DNA from: Nocardia vermiculata NBRC 100427
Lineage (GTDB): Bacteria > Actinomycetota > Actinomycetes > Mycobacteriales > Mycobacteriaceae
Assembly (NCBI RefSeq): GCF_001613265.1
Contig: NZ_BDCA01000030.1
Location: forward strand, 26,404-90,403
Direction of reading: 5' to 3'
Length of the DNA: 64,000 nucleotides
Both the position numbers and the translations under genes were made by a program. This document shows positions 57,727 to 64,000 of the stretch, piece by piece. Numbering within the stretch: position 1 is the first letter of the stretch; each line of letters starts with the position of its first letter. Below the pieces are notes generated by a model. That model worked only from the letters and a program-made list of their open reading frames with translations. It did no database searches and had not been told where the DNA came from.

Positions 57727-59529
57727 ATGACCAATCCGCTAACTGCCGCTGGAGCGAACAAGCCCCAGGGCAATGAACCACCAGCCGCCGCTGTCGCCGG
57801 CGCTCTCGGCCTGGTCGTCGGCGCTGTCGTCGCGCCTGGCCTGGTCCCGCTAGGTATCGGTTTCGGCATCGGAAACCGCGGATATGCCGCGTCGAAGCAC
57901 CGCCGATTCTGGTTGTGGCTCACGCCGGAGCGGCGGCCGCTGATGGCAGCGTCCGTGATTTCGTTCGCCCTGGTGGCCGGCTTCACTGTTGCCGCCATTG
58001 CCCGCGTGGCCAACGGTGCCGGACCGAATCAGCTGTGGCCATGGCTGCTTGCGTCGCTTGCCGCCGGCATCGTTGGTGCGCCAGGAGCGTTCCTTATCGG
58101 CCGCCGCCTGCTGCGCCGCGAACTGCTCGAAGGCCGCACCCGCGATGTCCTGGTCAATGCCCAGGCCATCGACGCGATGACCGACGCCGACGACGAACAG
58201 GTAGCGCGATCGGTCGGAGTATCGCTGAACGAGGACACCGTAGGTCTGTCGGTAGTCGATCAGGACCGCGTGATGACCGCGCCGATTCCCGTCGAGGTGG
58301 ACCAGGACGTTCGCTACGGCGTCGGCATCCTCATGCCCGACGATTCCATGACCGACCGCCGCAGGTCGGCCCAGTTCACCGCATCGAACTGCGATTTGCT
58401 GCTAGTCCCGGCCACGGCCGGTCAGCAACGTATGCAGGTCTTCGCCGGGTCCGGCGTCGGCAAGACCGAGTTCCTGGCGGGCGTCCATGCCTCGCAGAAC
58501 CGGATGGGAATGACCAGCGTTCTCATCGACCTCAAGGGCATCGCCGAGGACGCCGACCGGTTCGCCGCCGACGCCCGCGCACAGCGTGATTACGTCGGCG
58601 CCGAACAGCTGGTTCGCGTCGAGCGCGGCATGTGGGACTTCTTCGATACCACCCGCGACGAGCTGCTTGACCGGCTGATGTTCATCGCGCCCAAGACCCA
58701 ATCGACGGACTTCTACACGAAGCGTATGCGCCGCGTGCTGGACATCATCATCGACGGGCGCGGTACAAAACCTCTGGTCAAATCCCTCGATGAGCTGACC
58801 GAGCGCCTGGCCGATCCGGTGCGCCATCTCGGCGCGCAGCTGGCCGGGCCGATCACCGAGGAAGACCGCCACGGCGATTCCGACGCCAAGAGCGTGGGCC
58901 AGGACGTAGACGCCATGTTCGCCCCGCTGCGGCGGCTGCTGCCGAAAACCGGCGAAGGCTGGAGCTTTACGAAGCTCCCCCAGGGATCGGCGACGATCGT
59001 TTCCCTGGTCCCGGTCCGCCCCGCTGAACGGCTGCTCGCGAACCTCATGCTGCGCGACCTGCGCGAACTGCTGGCCCAGCGCTCCGAGCAGAGCAAATCC
59101 GGAGCCCGTCACCACCCGCTCGCGGTGACCATCGACGAGTTCCCCCAAATGGTGGACCCCGACACCGACGCCGCCGACGAAGCGGTCCGGATCTTCGAGA
59201 CCGCCCGCGCCGCCGATGTGGGCCTGATACTCGCCGGTCAGACCGTCGAGTCCTTCAGCCTCGATGCGCAGATGCAGCGCCGAATGCTCGGCGCGGGAAC
59301 TGCGGTCGTGCTCGGCCGCTCCGCACTGCCCGACACCGTGACCGAATCCGCCGGTACGCGCTGGCAACTCGAAGCCGCGGGCGATCCGTATGGGCACGGA
59401 ATCAACTCCGCTCGCGCACAGCAGACGTTCGCCGTCAGCCCGCAGCAGGTCCGCCAGCTGCACACCGGCTTGTTCTACCTCGTCCATGAAGGCGCGACAG
59501 CGCGGTTCATGGCATTTCGAACCAACTAA
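57727..59529 (+). CDS. FtsK/TraD-like conjugative DNA translocase
   Basis: The 600-residue protein has two or three N-terminal membrane segments (about 22-48, 77-97, 103-125). An ATPase domain follows, with Walker A VFAGSGVGKTEFL (about residues 238-250) and Walker B HPLAVTIDEFPQM (about 463-475). A sensor-like LILAGQTVESFSLD segment is also visible. This is the arrangement of coupling proteins (TraD/VirD4) and FtsK-type plasmid translocases in actinobacteria. It likely pumps DNA during conjugation. ATG 57727 is used. It is the first gene of a run of exported and membrane proteins, preceded by the hairpin array. Confidence 0.85.
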   Translation: MTNPLTAAGANKPQGNEPPAAAVAGALGLVVGAVVAPGLVPLGIGFGIGNRGYAASKHRRFWLWLTPERRPLMAASVISFALVAGFTVAAIARVANGAGPNQLWPWLLASLAAGIVGAPGAFLIGRRLLRRELLEGRTRDVLVNAQAIDAMTDADDEQVARSVGVSLNEDTVGLSVVDQDRVMTAPIPVEVDQDVRYGVGILMPDDSMTDRRRSAQFTASNCDLLLVPATAGQQRMQVFAGSGVGKTEFLAGVHASQNRMGMTSVLIDLKGIAEDADRFAADARAQRDYVGAEQLVRVERGMWDFFDTTRDELLDRLMFIAPKTQSTDFYTKRMRRVLDIIIDGRGTKPLVKSLDELTERLADPVRHLGAQLAGPITEEDRHGDSDAKSVGQDVDAMFAPLRRLLPKTGEGWSFTKLPQGSATIVSLVPVRPAERLLANLMLRDLRELLAQRSEQSKSGARHHPLAVTIDEFPQMVDPDTDAADEAVRIFETARAADVGLILAGQTVESFSLDAQMQRRMLGAGTAVVLGRSALPDTVTESAGTRWQLEAAGDPYGHGINSARAQQTFAVSPQQVRQLHTGLFYLVHEGATARFMAFRTN

Positions 59530-59575
59530 CTCGACCCGATCAGCTCGATGCCTGTTGTCCAGGAAAGGAATTCGA

Positions 59576-60706
59576 ATGTACAAGAAGATCACCACCGCGG
59601 CCGTCGGCGCAGCGTGCTCGGTATGCATGGTTACCGGTGTCGCGACCGCGGACCCCGTCACACCGAGCCCGCAGGTTCCGCGAAGCACCCCATCCCCTCA
59701 GGCGACCCAGCCTCCGACACCAGAACCGACCCCGGAGCCAGCCACGCCCGGTCTGTCCACGCTGCCGCAGGCCCCGCCGGCGACCGTGTGGCGAAAGACC
59801 CCGCCCAGCAGCGGCCACAGCGACGGCGCCTACGACGGTGGAGCGACATACAACGATGGCGGCACGAACACGAACAATGGCGGTGATCAGCAGACTGCGC
59901 CCGAGGCTCCCGCCGATCCGCCGACATACGAGCAGATCCCCCTGCCCCCGACCCCGCCGGACGTACTCGGCTCGGGCACATCCACAATTCCGCGGCCGGA
60001 CTTCGTTCCGCGTGACGTGGCCAAATGGGCGAACGGGTGGCTGGACTACGGCAACTCGATCGTAGATGGCGTCTACACCGCCAACGGAATGCCCGCAGAT
60101 CAAGCCAGCCGCACGGCCGCCGGCACCGTGACCGGCGCTGCCACCGGCGCTCTGATCGGCGGCACGGCCGGAGCAGTAGTGGTGGGTGTGCCCGCCGCAG
60201 TCGCTGGCGGGCTAATTGGTGGGACCGTCGGCGGGGTCGCCGGTGCCGCTCTGGGAACGATAGTTCCCGTCCCCGTGGTCGGGACCGTGACATCCGGTGT
60301 GGCAGGCACCGCGCTCGGGGCGGCCGCCGGTGCAGCGGCCGGCGGCGCCGCTGGCGCGGCGCTTGGCGGCGTTGCCGGTGCCGTGGCCGGCGGAACCGTC
60401 GGCGGGGTCGCCGGTGCAGCTCTGTCCGGTGGCCCCGGAAACCCGACCATGCCCGCCGACCCGTTGCCGCCGCTCCCTACCCCTGAACCTGCCCCTGCTC
60501 CGGCCCCAGACGCCCAAACCGCCCCGTTGCCTGCCCCCGCCACTCCGGCTCCGGGCCAGTTCAACGTCAACCAGGCCATCGACGACGCGGCGGACTGGGC
60601 CCAGGACCAGGCCGAGCAGGCCCCACAGCAAATTCAGCAGGTCCAGCAACAGGCCCACGATGCGGTAGCAGCCTTCGCCGGCCTCCTGCCGCACCCCCCG
60701 GCCTAA
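59576..60706 (+). CDS. secreted Gly/Ala-rich protein with glycine-zipper repeats
   Basis: A signal peptide (MYKKITTAAVGAACSVCMVTGVATA) precedes a Pro/Thr-rich stretch. Next is a long Gly/Ala/Val region with glycine-zipper-like repeats (about residues 180-285; GTVTGAATGALIGGTAGAVV), then a Pro-rich tail with a Gln-rich end (QQIQQVQQQAHD). Glycine zippers can form membrane-associated or channel-like structures, so a role in the cell envelope during transfer is possible. ATG 59576 follows AGGAAAGG. The gene is 46 bases after the ATPase gene. Confidence 0.75.
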   Translation: MYKKITTAAVGAACSVCMVTGVATADPVTPSPQVPRSTPSPQATQPPTPEPTPEPATPGLSTLPQAPPATVWRKTPPSSGHSDGAYDGGATYNDGGTNTNNGGDQQTAPEAPADPPTYEQIPLPPTPPDVLGSGTSTIPRPDFVPRDVAKWANGWLDYGNSIVDGVYTANGMPADQASRTAAGTVTGAATGALIGGTAGAVVVGVPAAVAGGLIGGTVGGVAGAALGTIVPVPVVGTVTSGVAGTALGAAAGAAAGGAAGAALGGVAGAVAGGTVGGVAGAALSGGPGNPTMPADPLPPLPTPEPAPAPAPDAQTAPLPAPATPAPGQFNVNQAIDDAADWAQDQAEQAPQQIQQVQQQAHDAVAAFAGLLPHPPA

Positions 60707-60721
60707 CTCGAGGAGGGCGCA

Positions 60722-61420
60722 GTGGTCCAGGAATCTCAGCGGTGGCGGCAATGGCTCGACAACGCCGCCGTCCCCGCACCCACCAGCACCGACACACGCC
60801 GCCGCAAACTACGGCGGCAGGCATCAACCGCCAGCTCGGCAACACCGGCGGCGAAGGAATCCCGCAAGGGCAGTCGCGGCCGCCGGGTGCTGGTGGGGGG
60901 TGTGGCCGCAATCGCCGTGGTCACCACCGTAGGAGTAGCGGCGGGCCTGTCGAGTCGCCCAGGCATCACAGACAGCGCCCACCCCTACGAGATCGTGACC
61001 ACTGAGGCAGCCAACCCGAACGCAGATACCACGAGCGCCCCGCCAGCCTTTTGCACTCCAGGACGGGTCGGCGGGGCGCTGGTCAGCAACAGCGGCGGCG
61101 ACCAAACAACCGGCGAGGGCGCAGTTGCCGAGTACGAATTTCGGTACTTCGGCCGCCGAGATCCCGCCGCCGTCATGGAAATCACCGACAACGGGCCCGG
61201 GGTCCCTGGCCCCGCGCAGGTGGCCGCCGGCATCGCGTCCATTCCTGCCGATGCTCCCTGGTGCGTATCGGTCACCCCAGCGGGCGAAAACCGCTACGAA
61301 ACCTCAGTCCGCTACCAGCCCAACCCGTCTGAAACACCAGTGTCCTGGCTCATGGTCATCACCGTGGCCCCAGGTGACGACGGCTACCGAGTCGTCCGCA
61401 TCGAAGACAAAACCGCATAG
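60722..61420 (+). CDS. membrane-anchored extracytoplasmic protein, 232 aa
   Basis: A basic cytoplasmic N-terminus (about 45 residues with RRRKLRRQ) precedes one membrane segment (VLVGGVAAIAVVTTVGVAAG, about 56-75), then a ~150-residue outer domain with two Cys (FCTPG, PWCVSV). The topology resembles the bitopic accessory subunits (VirB8/TcpC-like) of Gram-positive conjugation systems, although sequence similarity is not clear to me. GTG 60722 is used. It is in the middle of the putative transfer operon. Confidence 0.72.
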   Translation: MVQESQRWRQWLDNAAVPAPTSTDTRRRKLRRQASTASSATPAAKESRKGSRGRRVLVGGVAAIAVVTTVGVAAGLSSRPGITDSAHPYEIVTTEAANPNADTTSAPPAFCTPGRVGGALVSNSGGDQTTGEGAVAEYEFRYFGRRDPAAVMEITDNGPGVPGPAQVAAGIASIPADAPWCVSVTPAGENRYETSVRYQPNPSETPVSWLMVITVAPGDDGYRVVRIEDKTA

Positions 61421-61434
61421 GAAGGCCAACACCC

Positions 61435-62109
61435 ATGACCACCAGCGCAACTTGGGAAACCATCACCGAGGCCGTTGCCGCCGACGCCGAACGTCTGAAG
61501 ACAATGACCACCCACGGCGAGCTGTTCGGATGGGCGAAAGAACACGGGCTCACCGGCCCCCAATTCGCCGCCGTCAAGCATGAGCTCCGCAAGATCGGCG
61601 TCGACTACGACGCTATCCGCGAACAAGTTACCCGCCAGCGACTCTCCGAGTTGAACGCCGACGCCGCCGAAGGCGTCCCCGTGATCCGTCTGTCCGCAGC
61701 CGGCGCCGACTCGGTGAACTCGTACGCAGTATGCGACGCCGAAGGCAATGCGTTGTGGTACGGCACATTCCACGCACGAGACCGCCACTACCGCAAGGGA
61801 GACCAGACCAGCGCCGACCAGAGCGCGGCTGGCAAAGCGATCTTCCTCGCTTCGAAGGCCCGCCAGCTGGCCAAGGCTGAAGTCGCCCGCCTACACCTCA
61901 CCCTGACCAATCCACATGTTGATACGTCCTCCCTCATCCGCGAGGCAACCGCTTGGCGGCTGCTGCTCGACATCGAAATAGACGATGATCCGGCCACCGC
62001 CCCTTCCGCCGTTTCCTGGTGCGAGACCGCCGGATACAAGGACTGGAAAGAAGCCGATCTTTCCGCACTCCTCGACGCCCAGACGGATGCCGTCGAGGAG
62101 CAGGCATGA
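61435..62109 (+). CDS. hypothetical protein of the transfer operon, 224 aa
   Basis: Not recognised. A helical N-terminus (WETITEAVAADAERLKTMTTHGELFGWAKEHG) is followed by an alpha/beta region (YAVCDAEGNALWYGTFHARDRHY) and a helical C-terminus with an acidic tail. No membrane segment or signal peptide. ATG 61435 lies 14 bases after the previous stop. It ends with a 4-base overlap with the cutinase-family gene, so it is co-translated with it. Confidence 0.65.
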   Translation: MTTSATWETITEAVAADAERLKTMTTHGELFGWAKEHGLTGPQFAAVKHELRKIGVDYDAIREQVTRQRLSELNADAAEGVPVIRLSAAGADSVNSYAVCDAEGNALWYGTFHARDRHYRKGDQTSADQSAAGKAIFLASKARQLAKAEVARLHLTLTNPHVDTSSLIREATAWRLLLDIEIDDDPATAPSAVSWCETAGYKDWKEADLSALLDAQTDAVEEQA

Positions 62110-64000
62110 GAACGGGCGCGGTGCGCCACACCGCCATCACAGGAGTCTGCGCGGCCGTGGCCGCGGCAACAATGATGGTCTTCGCCCCGCCGGCGATCGG
62201 CGAGGAGACCACAAGTGACTGCCCAGATGTCCACGTGCTCGCAGTGCAGGGAACCACCCAGTCGAGCGTCAACGCCCCGACCGACGATGACACCGGAGAG
62301 TTGTCGGCGGCGATCATCCCGGTACTGAACGCCGCCCACGACCAGGGGCTGAAGGTTGAGCGCACCTACATCCCCTACCCAGCGTCTTTCGGCGGCCTGG
62401 AAACACAGTCACTCGCCGCGGACTACAAGACCAGCGTCATGGACGGCTATAACCGCCTGACGCAGGTGGCCGCCCGAGTGCTGTACCAGTGCCCCACAAC
62501 AAAACTGGTACTACTGGGCTACTCCCAGGGCGGACATGCGGTGTCGATGTTGGCCCAACAGATCGGGTCCGGAGAAGCCGGACCGATCACCGCGGGAGAT
62601 ATCGCACTCGTCGTGACATACGGAGATCCCACCCGCGGCCCCGACGCGTCTCTGTTCCCGAACCGGCCCGGACAAGTCGGACCAGACCCATGGCCGGGCA
62701 CCGATAAGAAGACCCGGCCGAGCGCCACCAAATTCGGCGACCTCTACCACTCGCCGAAAGGCCAGGGAATCGGCCCGGAACGCGACATCGCGAAATCCTT
62801 CGGCAGCCTGGACGGGCGAGTCGCACAGTGGTGCCTAGACGGAGACTTGGCCTGCTCCGCACCCAAAAGCATCAGCCTGGCGAAGGTCGGCCTCGAGATC
62901 GCCGGGCAATCGAACCTCAACTTCACACACGATCCGTTCGGAGTGGTCACATCCCTGGCGGCCGCGACCGCGAACACCTTCGCCAACGGCATGTCCACCT
63001 TCATGGACCAGGACGTCAAGGGCAAGAACCTCGCGGACATGTATTTCGACGGCGACGCCTCCATCAGCAAGCGCCTCCAGGACGCCGCAGACCCCCGCAA
63101 TGCTGATGAACAGACCAACCCGCTTGTGGCGGTGCTGAAGTCCGGCCAGATGGTCATGTCGTCGATGACCAGTTTCGTCGGCCAGGTCCTCAACTCATCC
63201 ACCCTGGGCAGCCTGATCGACGCGGGGGTGCAAGTCGCAGGCTCAGCAGCCACCGGCGCAGTTACCGCCGGGCTGCCCGCCCTCGCAGGTGGTCCGGCCG
63301 CCGCGGCGGCAGCCGCGAGTGCTGGCGCGGCCGCCGGCGCAGCAGCCGGCGCGCCCGGACTTGTGGCACCCGCTATCTCGATCTTGGGCAACGCCGCTAC
63401 GGCAGCACTCAACATCATCCCGCCGCAATCGGCAGAGAAGAAGGTCAGCTCCATCTTCGATCTGCTCATCAACGAGGTGAAAGCCAACGCGGATCTGCCG
63501 CAGCTCCTCCTGGATTCGCGACTGTGGAACCAACAGGCCACCCACGGCGGATACCGCACCGCCCGCGTGGCCATCGACGGCTCCACACCGATGGGCGTGA
63601 CCGCGGACTGGATCATCGCAGCAGCACGTGACCTGCACACCGAACACGACAAGCAGGCAAAAGACCTGCCGAGCAGTTCAACGAAGACTTCTGCCACGAA
63701 CATCAGCTCGACGCCTGCGGTGGACACAGTGGAAGCACCGTACGACCGTGCGCCCGACGGCGATGTGTCCAACCCGATCGGTCCCCCAGTCGGCGACCAC
63801 GGCCAAAACACTCAGACCGTCGCTGACGCACATACACCCGGCGATGTGCGCATCACCAGCAGCGGCCAGACCGCTCCCCCTACCGACACCACGACTAAGC
63901 CCCTGGTCTGGGTATCGGATGGCCCCGAATCCATCGCCGCCCGCGTCGTCGCCAGCAATCCCACCACCCCCGCCGGAACCTTGCTGCACATCGGATCGCC
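62106..64000 (+). CDS. exported cutinase-family protein, 3' end beyond the window
   Basis: A signal peptide (TAITGVCAAVAAATMMVFAPPAIGEE) precedes a cutinase-like alpha/beta-hydrolase domain: VHVLAVQGTTQSS, the nucleophile Ser140 in LLGYSQGGHAVSM, WCLDGDLAC as the Asp region and LNFTHDPFGV as the His. After residue ~290 a long extension has a Gly/Ala-rich part (AAAAAASAGAAAGAAAG) and a Thr/Pro-rich tail that stays open to the end of the window. Cutinase-like enzymes hydrolyse esters, including mycolate-type or wax lipids; in a transfer operon it might loosen the mycolic-acid envelope. That role is inference. Confidence 0.85.
   Translation, partial: MRTGAVRHTAITGVCAAVAAATMMVFAPPAIGEETTSDCPDVHVLAVQGTTQSSVNAPTDDDTGELSAAIIPVLNAAHDQGLKVERTYIPYPASFGGLETQSLAADYKTSVMDGYNRLTQVAARVLYQCPTTKLVLLGYSQGGHAVSMLAQQIGSGEAGPITAGDIALVVTYGDPTRGPDASLFPNRPGQVGPDPWPGTDKKTRPSATKFGDLYHSPKGQGIGPERDIAKSFGSLDGRVAQWCLDGDLACSAPKSISLAKVGLEIAGQSNLNFTHDPFGVVTSLAAATANTFANGMSTFMDQDVKGKNLADMYFDGDASISKRLQDAADPRNADEQTNPLVAVLKSGQMVMSSMTSFVGQVLNSSTLGSLIDAGVQVAGSAATGAVTAGLPALAGGPAAAAAAASAGAAAGAAAGAPGLVAPAISILGNAATAALNIIPPQSAEKKVSSIFDLLINEVKANADLPQLLLDSRLWNQQATHGGYRTARVAIDGSTPMGVTADWIIAAARDLHTEHDKQAKDLPSSSTKTSATNISSTPAVDTVEAPYDRAPDGDVSNPIGPPVGDHGQNTQTVADAHTPGDVRITSSGQTAPPTDTTTKPLVWVSDGPESIAARVVASNPTTPAGTLLHIGS

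Noticed and set aside
1..64000. CRISPR array, rRNA or tRNA genes
   Set aside because: No regularly spaced direct repeats with unique spacers and no recognisable tRNA or rRNA sequence were seen; a tRNAscan or Infernal run would be decisive.

Overview
The window is GC-rich, actinobacterial accessory DNA. It is most like a Nocardia- or Rhodococcus-type conjugative plasmid or integrative element. The evidence is the SAV2177-type methyltransferase, the XRE plus DUF397 pair, mycobacterial-type CadI, CmtR and CtpG homologues, an exported cutinase-family protein, and a conjugation toolkit (SSB, ArdC-like protein, replication-relaxation-like protein, FtsK/TraD-like ATPase). No rRNA, tRNA or CRISPR array was seen, and no housekeeping operon is present. 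Species and replicon type are inferences.

Left backbone (1-12995): small plasmid-type genes, mostly of unknown function, transcribed mainly left to right. They include a replication-relaxation-like winged-helix protein, a zinc-ribbon protein, ssb, a DUF6573 protein, an ArdC-like protein and a DUF4192-like protein. Three structural signals stand out. (i) A ~290-bp intergenic element occurs twice (3111-3400 and 4002-4286) with four nested helices whose arms co-vary. (ii) A 169-nt imperfect hairpin lies at 6408-6576. (iii) Five promoters share a tandem GCGTAA operator of exactly 9-bp period followed by a TATAG-like -10 box; one of them drives a gene with a Phd-like N-terminus that may encode the regulator.

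Metal-resistance transposon (about 12996-41857): a Tn5053/Tn402-type element with tniA, tniB, two tniQ paralogues, and a serine resolvase that carries an extra zinc-ribbon domain. Both ends hold repeats resembling the TGT...TTCAGTG terminus. Cargo, in order: two small genes; a Tn3-transposase remnant; a cadmium/lead module (CmtR-like repressor, CtpG-like P1B ATPase, LspA, DUF6153 protein); a tRNA-dependent cyclodipeptide synthase with a 21-residue Cys-rich micro-ORF; a cadI module with divergent ArsR; and an arsenic operon (ArsO-like monooxygenase, ArsR, Acr3, ArsC, ArsC2, and ArsC3). The operon is split before arsC3 by a 10.7-kb Tn3-family transposon (30507-41200) with 41-bp inverted repeats, TnpA, and a tyrosine recombinase TnpI with its resolution site. 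That inner element carries mercury genes: merA, a merR-family regulator, a broken merB, an ArsR-type mercury repressor, a small membrane transporter, a thioredoxin-like lipoprotein, a CcdA-like protein and a second flavoprotein disulfide reductase.

Right backbone (41858-64000): a FitAB/VapBC-type toxin-antitoxin pair, a tyrosine recombinase, and a gene flanked by 38-bp inverted repeats. Next comes a sugar-metabolism-like cluster (histidine phosphatase, ATP-grasp-like protein, GT2 glycosyltransferase, GlmM, nucleotide-sugar dehydrogenase). Several small genes, an XRE/DUF397 pair and a FabG-like reductase follow. The window ends in a putative transfer operon (TraD/FtsK-like ATPase, exported Gly/Ala-rich protein, membrane-anchored protein, cutinase-family protein cut by the window edge). 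Its leader has three hairpins with different stems around an identical CTGGCA loop.
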